Assembly: GCA_002440045.1 (NCBI GenBank)
Contig: DJRI01000093.1
Coordinates: 1-22,081, forward strand
Source: Ruminococcaceae bacterium UBA6364
Lineage (GTDB): Bacteria; Bacillota; Clostridia; Oscillospirales; Acutalibacteraceae
DNA length: 22,081 nucleotides
Direction: 5' to 3'
The notes beneath the pieces are model-generated. The model did not search any database. It was not told the DNA's origin and was given only the letters and a program-made list of their open reading frames with translations. How positions within the stretch are numbered: the stretch's first letter is position 1; every line of letters starts with the position of its first letter. The position numbers and the translations under genes are program-made. This document shows, in pieces, positions 7,055 through 15,749 of this stretch.

Positions 7055-7110
7055 CAAAAAACCGCCGACAGACCGAAGCAAGAATTTGTACCTGTCGTCA
7101 ATCGGCGGTT
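7055..7110 (-). terminator. Terminator directly before the rhamnosidase ribosome site
   Basis: On the minus strand AACCGCCGA (7110-7102) pairs with TCGGCGGTT (7068-7060) around a 33-nt loop. The loop contains a second small stem GACAG/CTGTC. A run of six T follows, and the rhamnosidase SD GGAG begins immediately after. It begins 7 nt after the stop of the beta-galactosidase frame. It should end most galactosidase transcripts or act as a read-through control point for the rhamnosidase. Confidence 0.7.
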
Positions 7111-7117
7111 AAAGGCT

Positions 7118-10100
7118 TTATTTTTTAATAGGGACTATAACAAAGTTAAAGTCAAGCTCTTTTGTTGCGTCAACCTCGTATTCGGGCAAGGTGTTCGGCC
7201 CGCACGAGCCTGTGCCCGTGCCGCAGGTGAAGCCGTCAAGCGTTACAAATGTCGTGTTTTCGTCCTTTAAATCTTCGCGGTGCGCGGCGTTATAAAGCGC
7301 GGTCTGCGAATAGTTGTGAACGTTGAACGTGAACTTTTTGTCGGAATAAATGAGTATTTCATCGCCGTTTTCGTTTTTGAGCTTGAGATACGACGTGTCG
7401 CAGTGGTTCATATTGTCCTGCGGACGAATGTAAGGCTCGTGCTCGTCTTTAACGGCGGCACAATAAAGTCCTATAAACGACTGCGCCTTGCAGTCCGAAA
7501 GGCACTCGTTTTCGCCCCTGCCGAAATATTCGATTTCGGAAAAGCTCTTGTCTGTTTCAAACGTAAGGCCGAGTCTCGGAAGCTTTTCGACTTTTTCTTC
7601 ACTGCCCTCGCAAGGCATAAGCGCAACTTAAATATCAACAATACCGTTTGCGCCGATTATGTAAAGAACGCTTGCGTTAAAGAGCACGTCGTGCTCGCCG
7701 TAGACCAAAATATATTCGCTGACCGAGGCAATTCCCGATTTAACCTCTGCCGTAAGGTCCTCAAGCACAAGCTTTGCTTCGGCTTTAAGCCCGTGAGGCT
7801 CCCAATTGCGGCGCTTTACGCGGTCGTTATCCATATATGCCCTTGTAAGGTTCAGCGTGAAGCCCTTGTGAGACACCGGCGACTGATTAAGTACAGAAAC
7901 GCCGTCTTTTTCGTATTTTGTCATTTCGCCCGTCTCTTCCGAGAACTCTATTTTGCCGCCGTCAAAATTAACGGTAACAGTCTCGCCGTCGGACGAAACA
8001 GAAACCTCGCCCGCGTTAAGCGACGGGTAATTAAAGCGCGCCTCGCTGAGCGTTAACTGCTCTTTTGCAATTTCAAAATCGCCGTTTATGTAGTATATGT
8101 CAAGATAGGTGTTTTTGGTGTTATCGACCTTCGGCAAGGGAAGCTTATACGTTTTTTCTTTTCTCGGGTCAATATCCGTCGAAAAGCTACCGCAGCTTTC
8201 GGTTTCGCCGTCTACGTTGTATTCCCAATAAACCTCGATATACGAAGAATTTTTAAAGAAGTTGGTGTTGAAAAGCGTAAGGCTGTTGCCGGCAAGGCGT
8301 CTTACTCTTAAAGGTCTGTAGACCTCTTTCATTTCAAGCGCGCCCGTGTGCGGCGTTCTGTCGGGATAGAAAAGACCGTCCACACAGAAGCACCCGTCAT
8401 GAAGCTTTTCGCCGTGGTCGCCGCCGTAGGTGTATTCGTATTTAAAGCCGTCGCCGACGTGTCTTACCGAATGGTCGGCCCATTCCCAAATACAGCCGCC
8501 CATAAAAATGTCGTCCGACTCAAACATTCTCATATATTCTTCAAGTGCGCCCGGGCCCATACCCATGGCATGGCAGTATTCGCAAAGATAGAACGGAACT
8601 TCGGTATATTCTTTTCCGCGCTTTCTTTCTCTTACCTTTTTAAGCTCGTCGGGGTGGGTATACATCTCCGAAAAGACGTCATAATGCTTGCGTTTCGTAT
8701 GGCAAACACCCTCATAATGAACGGGGATGTTTGTTTTAAGCTCTTCTTTGAGCATTTTATAGCACTTGTCGTGGCATTTGTAGCCCATCGACTCGTTGCC
8801 GAGCGACCACATAATTATGCACGGATGCGTGCGGTCGCGCATGTACATACGTCTTACCCTGTCCGTGTAGCGCTTTGCCCACTTGAGGTCGTGGCTTATG
8901 CAGTCTTCGGGAACGCCGAGATGCCAAAGACCGTGTGTTTCTATATCAGCTTCGTCCACAAGATAAAGTCCGTAAACATCGCAAAGCGTAAGGAAAATCG
9001 GGTCGGGCGGATAGTGCGACGTCCTGACGCAGTTGACGTTGTATTCTTTCATAAGGCGAACGTCGCGCTCCAAATCGTCAATGCCCATAGCGTAGCCTTT
9101 TGTTTCGTGCGTGTCGTGGTGGTTTACGCCTTTGAGCTTGATTTTTTGACCGTTGAAAAGGAAGGTCGTGCCGTCGATTTTTATATCGCGGAAGCCGACG
9201 AATGCACGGACAGTCTCTTTTTCTTCTTCGCCGTCAAAAAGAGTTATGTAAAGCTCATAAAGACGCGGAATTTCTGCGCTCCACTCCGCAACCGAAAGCT
9301 TTTTAAAATCTATTTCGCCCGATTTTTCCAAAGCGGCTGATTTTTCGGCGATTAAATCTTCGCCGTCAAAAAGAGCGGCTTTAACGGTTTTGCCGTCAAG
9401 CTTGCCGTTTGCTTTGTATTTTAAAAAGAGGTCATATTTTTTGCCGTTTTTCTGCGCGGTGGCTTCATAGTCGAAAATGTATGTTTTGTCGTAAGCATAA
9501 AGCAAAACGTCTCTGAAAATGCCGTTTTCGCGGAACATATCCTGCGCTTCAAGATATGAGCCGTTGCACCATTTGAAAACTACCGCGACAATTTCGTTTT
9601 CGCCTTCTTTAAGATGTTTTGTAATATCAAATTCATAAGAATTGTGCGATGCCTCGCCGTAGCCGACAAATTCGCCGTTTACATAAAGGTCAACGCACGG
9701 CGAAACCCCGAGAAATGTTATGATATACACCTTGTCTGTGCTTTCGATATTAATTTTCTTGCGATAAACCCCGCATGAAAAGTCCTCGGGAAGCTCGGGC
9801 GGCTTTACGCCCTGCTCTTTCGGAACGCCCAAAGCGTCGGGGTCAAAGCCGTAGGGGCAGTTAAGATAAACGGGGCTTTCATAGCCCGTCCTTTGCCAGG
9901 TTGAGGGCACGTTTACCTTGTCAAACGAAACCTTTGACGAGTCAAACGTTTTCGGAAGCTTTGATTTTTTCTTGTAATATTTAAAATCCCATTCGCCCGA
10001 AAGAAGCGTAACAAACCCGCTTTCGCGGCGCTCTGTCCTGAAATCGGCGCGTTTTGCCTCTTCAAGCGTCCTTTGGGGAATAAAATACGCCCTCGGAGCT

Positions 10101-10162
10101 AAACGGCCTTTTTCAACGGTGTTGAAATCGCAGTGGTTTGTCAAGTTAAAAGTATATTTCAT
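7118..10162 (-). pseudogene. lacZ: GH2 beta-galactosidase interrupted by one in-frame TAA
   Basis: The whole reading frame would encode about 1014 residues, normal for LacZ-type beta-galactosidase, which cleaves terminal beta-galactosides in the cytoplasm. It opens at ATG 10162 behind a strong GGAGGAG site. The acid/base is Glu457 in WSLGNES, the nucleophile Glu528 in LCEYCHAMG, and the sugar-binding part includes GVNHHDTHE. A single TAA at 7630-7628 (codon 845) stops the frame after NGIVDI. The same frame continues without any shift as VALMPCEGSEEKVEKLPRLGL, the start of the last beta-sandwich, and ends at 7118. Translation could restart at ATG 7618, but no ribosome site precedes it. The break is not at the LacL/LacM boundary (about 630 residues). 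It is either a fresh nonsense mutation, a base-call error, or read-through. Confidence 0.85.
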
Positions 10163-10220
10163 AACTCTCCTCCAAAAAGGATATTTTTACACGGCGCAAG
10201 AAATTTTCTTTGCCTATCTC

Positions 10221-10249
10221 ATATTAACATATCGCAATCCGTTTTTCAA
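10221..10249 (-). promoter_or_regulatory. Putative promoter of the beta-galactosidase gene
   Basis: On the minus strand TTGAAA (10249-10244) and TAATAT (10226-10221) are separated by 17 bp. The predicted start near 10214 gives a leader of about 50 nt to the ATG at 10162. The -10 box matches consensus at four of six positions only. Confidence 0.5.
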
Positions 10250-10279
10250 TTTAAAAATGGGAAATACAGCACAATCCGC

Positions 10280-10317
10280 AAAAAAAGCGCCATCTTATAA
10301 TAAGGTGGCGTTTTTTG
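10280..10317. terminator. Bidirectional terminator between galactosidase and XRE genes
   Basis: CGCCATCTT (10288-10296) and AAGGTGGCG (10302-10310) form a 9-bp stem with one G-U pair and a 5-nt loop. It is flanked by seven A on the left and six T on the right, so it can work both ways. It lies 82 bp downstream of the XRE stop and upstream of the galactosidase promoter, which fits termination of the XRE transcript. Confidence 0.7.
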
Positions 10318-10398
10318 TGGGCTTAAATGTATTTACAAAATCAAGACGTATAGGTTTTTACAGTGTCGATATAACATCTTTTAAAAACGACTTTTAAA

Positions 10399-10626
10399 CT
10401 AAAAATCAAAGAGCTCGTCGTAAGTTACGGACAAAATAGTCTTTAATAGCCGTATTTCGTCAGGATAGACATGACGTTGTCCGACTTCAATTTTTGCCAA
10501 AGCGCTTCTTGTTATATCGCATCCACCTATTTGAAGTTTTGCTGCTACTTGTTCTTGGGTTAGCTGTTTAGCTTCTCGTGCTCTCCTTATATTTTTACCG
10601 AAAAGCCTTTCATATTCGGGATTCAT
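10399..10626 (-). CDS. XRE-family transcriptional regulator (small, HTH only)
   Basis: A 75-residue protein that is almost entirely a Cro/C1-type helix-turn-helix: NIRRAREAKQLTQEQVAAKL, then the recognition region ITRSALAKIEVGQRHV, then YPDEIRLLKTILSVTYDEL. Proteins of this kind bind short inverted repeats as dimers and usually repress. The start at ATG 10626 has GGAG 7 nt upstream; the frame stays open to 10809 but the extra residues are Cys-rich noise without family resemblance. It is transcribed away from the large secreted-protein gene. A perfect dyad at 10704-10723 lies between the two genes and is the natural candidate operator. No effector or sensor domain is present. Any control by signal would need a partner. 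Confidence 0.85.
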   Translation of the reverse strand: MNPEYERLFGKNIRRAREAKQLTQEQVAAKLQIGGCDITRSALAKIEVGQRHVYPDEIRLLKTILSVTYDELFDF

Positions 10627-10670
10627 TTTACCACTCCGGACATACTTTTTAGTATTTTGTGTAAGGTCTG

Positions 10671-10699
10671 TTGACATAATTCTAACAGTGTGATATATT
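10671..10699 (+). promoter_or_regulatory. Promoter of the large secreted-protein gene
   Basis: TTGACA (10671-10676), a 17-bp spacer, then TATATT (10694-10699) is near consensus. The predicted start of transcription is about 10706, inside the dyad at 10704-10723. The leader to ATG 10832 is about 125 nt. Confidence 0.75.
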
Positions 10700-10703
10700 T
10701 GTT

Positions 10704-10723
10704 TTGCACCTATATGGGTGCAA
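10704..10723. promoter_or_regulatory. Candidate XRE operator at the transcription start
   Basis: TTGCACC-TATATG-GGTGCAA is a perfect 7-bp inverted repeat with a 6-bp spacer. It covers the predicted +1 of the rightward promoter, where a bound dimer would block transcription. Related TTGCA words occur at 10741 (GTTGCAAT) and 10762 (TTTGCATCTGCAATGC). Binding by the adjacent XRE protein is inference. Confidence 0.6.
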
Positions 10724-10752
10724 CAACTTTTTTGAATACAGTTGCAATAAGA

Positions 10753-10799
10753 AAAAACTGTTTGCATCTGCAATGCAGAACAACAAACAGTTTTTGAAA
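10753..10799 (+). terminator. Terminator-like hairpin in the leader (possible attenuator)
   Basis: Perfect 12-bp arms AAAAACTGTTTG (10753-10764) and CAAACAGTTTTT (10784-10795) enclose a 19-nt loop, which itself holds the small stem CTGC-AAT-GCAG (10768-10778). The right arm ends in five T. It lies within the leader, 36 nt before the ATG at 10832 and close to the ribosome site at 10816, so it could stop or regulate transcription into the gene. Confidence 0.55.
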
Positions 10800-10831
10800 T
10801 ATTAAACATTAATTTAAAGGGGTATGTGGAA

Positions 10832-13800
10832 ATGAAAATCCGAATAACTTGTCTTTTCTTGGCTTTGATTATGACATTCTCAGCGTTTTCAAGCGCTATT
10901 TTACCGGTTTACGCAAATACGGAGCAGCCTATTGGCGATGACGATTTTAGTCAAGTAAGTTATACTGATATTTTTTACGGCTATACAGGGTATTTAGAGT
11001 ATTATAACGATGTAATGCGAACACCCATTACCGATTCAATAATTAGTGCAGGAGAACAATTTGGTATTGATGACAAATTTTTTGCATCTTTGGAAACGGC
11101 GTTAGATTCTGTCGGCAGTTTTAGTAAAACGTTTTATGCTGTTACCGATGCTATAGGGCTAACTTCCGAAATGAATGATGATGCAGCAAACAGCGCAATA
11201 GTCAACGTTTTAAAAAACATTTATGAAGATGAGAGCAGCGAGTTTTGGGATAAAGTTATAAATGACGAGTCAAAATGCTTTAAGGCCCTCAAAACAACCT
11301 TTAGTTTCATTGAAAACTTTAATGAAGCCGGATACAGCAACTATACATTAAATGAAATATATTATGATATCCTGCAACAATCCATATCAAAAATGTGCGA
11401 GTTTGACACAGCTATAGGTTCATTAGATGTATCTGTTAAAATGGTTATTACAAATACACTCTATGATTACTATAAGGATTGTTTAACGAATTGGGACTAC
11501 ATTATAAAGCTCACCAAATGTATTAACACGGTATTGTTTTATCAAAATGTCGAGGTTGAGCTCATTGATTATATCATGGGTTTTGACAATTTGGACGAGG
11601 ATTTAATAAAAGGTCTCAAAAAAATTAAATCTTACATAAAAACAAATTATGCTTCCTATTTTGCCGAAGCGGTAACAAAAGAAGTAATAGACAAAACCCT
11701 TGATAAAATCGGCAATTTCCTTGGATATGGTGCACCTATAGCCAAATTGGCGGGAACTGCGTGCAAAGTGGCAAGTTGGCTGTTCTTTGACGTTATTTAT
11801 AAACACGCTGATGCAAAGGAATATTTGAGTTATCTTTATTCAGTCAAATTCTTGTACTCCATTCAACACGAAATGAATACAAAATTAAAATTTTTTGATT
11901 CTGATTTGGTTTATTCCGCCACAATCAAAGATTTTAACTATTTCTATATAATTTATTCTGCCGTTTTTAAGTCATCAAAAAAATATGCGGAAAAACTGTT
12001 GAGAAAAGATATAGATTATACATATCAAAACGAATTTTTCAAATGCGACTCTTTTATTGACTATATTAGAACAGAGGTGGAAAAAATTGATGTAAACAAA
12101 AGGGTTGAAAAGGCAACTATAACCGATAAAACATATAAATTTACCGAAACTGTAGTTCTTTCTGATAAACCAACCGATTCACCGTGTTTAGTTACTTTTC
12201 ATAACCGCATATTAGCCCCGCTTGTAATTGATAATAACGTTGACTATGACAATTGCGATTTGATTGTTCCCGGTTTAACAATAAACCGCTCACTTACGCT
12301 AAACAACACAATAACTGTTAATGGTAATTATAGTTCCGGAAATGTTGCCGGCGCGACAATAACTATAGGCAATAACGGAATTTTAGTTGTACGCGGAAAT
12401 TCAAATATATATGCATCAAACCATGGGTACGATGTAAATACGACTTCGACCTTTAGGGTCAATTCCGGCGGTCAGTTCTATACAAACAACTTATCGCTAA
12501 GAGGACACAAAGAGATTGGCGGTGGTTATAATTATATAAATTTGTACAATTACGGACTTATAAATGTGTATGGAGATTTAAACACTAACAGTTTGATTAA
12601 TATTTATAATTATGGTTCGATTACGGTTTCCAATAACGCAAATTTAATAGCCGATGTACACTGGACGAGTGTTACTAACGGAAATCTCTATATATATAAC
12701 AAGGCAAGTTTCAGTGTTAATAATATGACATTAAAAGGTTCAAATTATTATAACACAGGAAATAACTGGTTCCACATTTATTTATATGGAAAATTGAGTG
12801 TAAACGGCAATTTCAGCGCCAGCAGAAGCTTTGTTTCGTTTGCCCAGCTTGACGAGAGTTCCGTTTGGACTGTCAACGGAGATTTTTGCACAGATGTTTT
12901 AAACGAAAAAGTGATTTATGGATTCGATGTAAGTTCATGCCAGGGCTATGCATGTGAGCTTTCGGCCGGAAAATTGATTTTACGAGGTGATTATAAAAAA
13001 GGGGGCGGCATAACGATTACTCCGAGTGCTAACCATATTATTATATTAGACGGTGACAAGCAGCAAAATATTGATGCAATAAACGCCGGTAACATAGTTA
13101 TCAATAATACAAATGGTGTGAAATTCAATTCAGCGATTTCGGTTACAACTTTGTTTAACCATAACAGGAATGTTTTTACACTTTATAATAGCGGAAGAGG
13201 TTCGACATTCCCGGATTATGATGGCGACGGCTATAAGGACAATGTTGACCCATATCCCCTAATCAAACACCCCGACGAACATAATTATGTGTTTACAGAA
13301 ACTGTATCGCCGACATGTACAGCACAGGGTTACGACTTATACATATGCCCGTTTTGCAATGGCACAGAAAAAAGAAATTATACAAATACAATTGCCCATA
13401 CCTTTGAATTTTCTCAAACAGTTTTACCAACATGTACGGAACAAGGCTATGATTTGTATATTTGCAAAACTTGTAATGGTGCTGAGCACCGAAATAAGGT
13501 GGCTGCAACAGGGCACACTTACTCATTTACAAAAACTGTATTGCCAACCTGCACAGCTCAAGGTTACGATTTATACACTTGTACAATTTGTAACGGAACC
13601 GAATCCAGAAACAAAGTGCCGGCTAATGGGCATGACTATTCACTTACGCAGAAGGTTCTGCCAACCTGTACAGAACAAGGCTATGACTTGTATATTTGTG
13701 CTGTTTGCAGTAAAGCAGAAAAACGCAATACGGTTGAATCAACGGGGCACACTTATGAAGTGAAGAGCAATACCGCGACTTGTACAGAGGCGGGAATAAA

Positions 13801-15733
13801 AACAAGTGTTTGTTCCAAATGCAATGATACTCAACAAACGGAAGTTTCGGCATTGGGGCACTCTTATAAAAAAATTTATACGGCACCAACATGTACCGAA
13901 GCCGGAGGATATACCAACACTTGCATCCGTTGTGATGACACTACTTATATTGTTTATGAAAAAAGGGGACACGACTATGGCGAAGAATCCGGAGTCGATT
14001 ACATAAACAAAATTTCTGAAAGCAAAATATCAAAATTTCCTGAACGTTTTGACGAGTATTACCACACAAGCTCTTCTATTGGAACGGAAAAAAACACCGC
14101 GGCATTTACATTTAATGTGGCTGTTCCAAATGAGATAAAACTTAACATTAACAAAGTAGAAGAAGTTAAAGAATATCAATTTTCCGTTTATAAAGGTGCG
14201 TTTCTTTTCCGTAAAACTTGCGGCGGTATATTTGCTTATGATAAATCGACTAACAGACCGCCCGAACAGTCGGCAATTCCTTATACGGATAAAGACGGAA
14301 ATTTAGTTAATATGAATTATGTCGATTATAAGGCAGATGATGAGTGGGTTTGCGGTGAGTATACACTCGAAAAAGCGGGAATTGTTGATACTTCCGGGAA
14401 AGTTGTTTGCGTTAATTTTGCAGAAACAAGACCTCATATTGTATATACACGAGATGAGGCAACCGAGAAAGGAATACTAAACAGCGACGGAACTGTCAAT
14501 GTAACTTCTGCTCTTATCGCTACGTATGGCGTGTCATTTTCTGCCGGCATTCCCGGAGTCTATTTTACAGCGACAGCGATAACCGCAACAAGCAACCGCA
14601 AATTTATTAACGTATTTGGCTTTGATGAGAGCTCAAAGGATAACATTAAACCCGGCAAATATTCCGTCAATCTTTGCTTTTATCATAGCAGTATAAGCGG
14701 GTTAACTGAAACTGTTTTTAAAATTTATGACGGCAGCCTGATTGCTAAAACCCCCGCTACGCTTTCATCCGAAGAGCAAATAACTTATACTTGTATAGAT
14801 TGTGGGGAGACGCACACAAAATCGTGCAATCTCAATCTTGCGGATTTTAAAATTGCGGCAGCATCTCTTTCTTTAGAGAGTAATATAAGAATGAATTATA
14901 AAGTCCTAAAGACGGCTATAGCTGACTTCGAAAACCCCTATATTGAGGTTGAAAGAAATGGGAAAACCGTAAAAATAACAGAGTATACAGAGCAGGGTAA
15001 TTATTATGTGTTCTCATATAAAAATATAGCGCCCCAGTGTATGGGTGATACAATAACCGCTGTTTTACATGGTTTTCATAATGGTATATTATACAGTAGC
15101 TCTGCTCTCAACTTTAGTGTGCGAGAGTATGTATATAGTGTTTTGCAAATATGTAATGAAGAAAAATATGCGAACTTAAGAACTTTATTAGTCGATATGC
15201 TTAATTACGGTGCAACCGCACAAGTCTATATGAAGTATAACACAAAAGAACTTGTTAATTCCGATTTAACAGACGTGCAGAAGTCGTGGGCTTCAAGTGA
15301 TGGACAGGCTCTAAAAAACATCATCAATCCAAATTACAATACAGTAGAGAAAGGGGATATTTTTTGGAAAGGTGCGGGGCTGTATCTTTACGATTCAGTC
15401 TCTGTTCGCTATACTTTTACTGCCGAGGATATTAGTAATTTAATAATTAAAGTTAGTTGTAATGAAAAGGAGTGGTCCTACGGAACAAGTGACATAATTG
15501 ATAACGGAAACGGAACATATTCTATCATTTTTGACCGCTTAAATGCTCACCAAATGTTTGATGAAATATATATTACAGCTTACAGGGGGGAAAATGCAGT
15601 TAGCAACACATTGCTCTTCAGTGTCGAATCTTATGCTTATCAGGTGCAATCTACGATGAGTGGCTCGGATTTAGCAATGCTAACAAATTCAATGATAAAA
15701 TATGGTGCTTCTGCAAAAAAATACGCAAAATAA
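10832..15733 (+). CDS. Very large secreted repeat protein (possible adhesin)
   Basis: A 1633-residue exported protein of unknown function. ATG 10832 has AAAGGGG about 9 nt upstream; the in-frame GTG at 10826 is too close to it. Residues 1-28 are a signal peptide, with cleavage likely after LPVYA. In order come: a helical region (about 30-410); a Gly/Asn/Thr-rich beta-solenoid-like stretch (about 430-790) with repeated TVNGNYS, NNGILVVRGNSN and YNYGLINVYG rungs; a calcium-loop segment DYDGDGYKDNVDPYP (about 795-809); six His/Cys repeats (817-1046); a beta-rich domain; a CIDCGETHTKSC segment; and two related C-terminal modules (about 1332-1487 and 1488-1633), each ending in a helix with NYGATAQVY or KYGASAKKY. 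No LPxTG motif or terminal membrane helix is seen, so it may be released or held non-covalently. Base composition is much more AT-rich than the flanks. Confidence 0.85.
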   Translation: MKIRITCLFLALIMTFSAFSSAILPVYANTEQPIGDDDFSQVSYTDIFYGYTGYLEYYNDVMRTPITDSIISAGEQFGIDDKFFASLETALDSVGSFSKTFYAVTDAIGLTSEMNDDAANSAIVNVLKNIYEDESSEFWDKVINDESKCFKALKTTFSFIENFNEAGYSNYTLNEIYYDILQQSISKMCEFDTAIGSLDVSVKMVITNTLYDYYKDCLTNWDYIIKLTKCINTVLFYQNVEVELIDYIMGFDNLDEDLIKGLKKIKSYIKTNYASYFAEAVTKEVIDKTLDKIGNFLGYGAPIAKLAGTACKVASWLFFDVIYKHADAKEYLSYLYSVKFLYSIQHEMNTKLKFFDSDLVYSATIKDFNYFYIIYSAVFKSSKKYAEKLLRKDIDYTYQNEFFKCDSFIDYIRTEVEKIDVNKRVEKATITDKTYKFTETVVLSDKPTDSPCLVTFHNRILAPLVIDNNVDYDNCDLIVPGLTINRSLTLNNTITVNGNYSSGNVAGATITIGNNGILVVRGNSNIYASNHGYDVNTTSTFRVNSGGQFYTNNLSLRGHKEIGGGYNYINLYNYGLINVYGDLNTNSLINIYNYGSITVSNNANLIADVHWTSVTNGNLYIYNKASFSVNNMTLKGSNYYNTGNNWFHIYLYGKLSVNGNFSASRSFVSFAQLDESSVWTVNGDFCTDVLNEKVIYGFDVSSCQGYACELSAGKLILRGDYKKGGGITITPSANHIIILDGDKQQNIDAINAGNIVINNTNGVKFNSAISVTTLFNHNRNVFTLYNSGRGSTFPDYDGDGYKDNVDPYPLIKHPDEHNYVFTETVSPTCTAQGYDLYICPFCNGTEKRNYTNTIAHTFEFSQTVLPTCTEQGYDLYICKTCNGAEHRNKVAATGHTYSFTKTVLPTCTAQGYDLYTCTICNGTESRNKVPANGHDYSLTQKVLPTCTEQGYDLYICAVCSKAEKRNTVESTGHTYEVKSNTATCTEAGIKTSVCSKCNDTQQTEVSALGHSYKKIYTAPTCTEAGGYTNTCIRCDDTTYIVYEKRGHDYGEESGVDYINKISESKISKFPERFDEYYHTSSSIGTEKNTAAFTFNVAVPNEIKLNINKVEEVKEYQFSVYKGAFLFRKTCGGIFAYDKSTNRPPEQSAIPYTDKDGNLVNMNYVDYKADDEWVCGEYTLEKAGIVDTSGKVVCVNFAETRPHIVYTRDEATEKGILNSDGTVNVTSALIATYGVSFSAGIPGVYFTATAITATSNRKFINVFGFDESSKDNIKPGKYSVNLCFYHSSISGLTETVFKIYDGSLIAKTPATLSSEEQITYTCIDCGETHTKSCNLNLADFKIAAASLSLESNIRMNYKVLKTAIADFENPYIEVERNGKTVKITEYTEQGNYYVFSYKNIAPQCMGDTITAVLHGFHNGILYSSSALNFSVREYVYSVLQICNEEKYANLRTLLVDMLNYGATAQVYMKYNTKELVNSDLTDVQKSWASSDGQALKNIINPNYNTVEKGDIFWKGAGLYLYDSVSVRYTFTAEDISNLIIKVSCNEKEWSYGTSDIIDNGNGTYSIIFDRLNAHQMFDEIYITAYRGENAVSNTLLFSVESYAYQVQSTMSGSDLAMLTNSMIKYGASAKKYAK
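13280..13969 (+). repeat. Six tandem His/Cys repeats inside the secreted protein
   Basis: Units start at 13280, 13397, 13514, 13631, 13748 and 13859; four are 117 bp (39 residues) and two are 111 bp (37 residues). A seventh His-start at 13970 (HDYGEE) begins the next domain. Each unit has His at position 1, Cys in (P)TCT at 12-13, and a CxxC at 22-26 (CPFC, CKTC, CTIC, CAVC, CSKC, CIRC). DNA copies have drifted, so the repeat is old. One His and three Cys per unit could hold a metal ion; that is inference. Confidence 0.85.
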
Positions 15734-15749
15734 AGGAGTTTTAATTATT

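Noticed and set aside
4756..7101. Longer rhamnosidase start at TTG 7101
   Set aside because: The extra 19 residues overlap the terminator hairpin; ATG 7044 has a good ribosome site and begins the GNAT-like domain.
7118..7618. Separate LacM-like small subunit gene
   Set aside because: It continues the large frame without shift, is only about 166 residues (LacM is about 310), has no ribosome site, and the cut falls inside the last domain.
7611..7628. Possible insertion of a GCATAAG repeat causing the galactosidase stop
   Set aside because: Only about eight bases (GGCATAAG) match the repeat arm, there is no partner arm, and the protein has normal length on both sides, so nothing was inserted.
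8348..9340. 330-codon plus-strand frame opposite the beta-galactosidase gene
   Set aside because: It is antisense to an unmistakable GH2 gene with catalytic motifs, has a Val/Phe/Arg-rich composition typical of mirrored codon bias, and no ribosome site. The same applies to 5266-6105, 7280-8056 and 6358-6873.
10627..10809. N-terminal extension of the XRE protein
   Set aside because: The added residues are Cys-rich, read through the operator and hairpin, and have no start signal; ATG 10626 has GGAG at good spacing.
13280..13969. CRISPR-like array
   Set aside because: Units are contiguous 117/111-bp coding repeats in frame within a protein, with no spacers.
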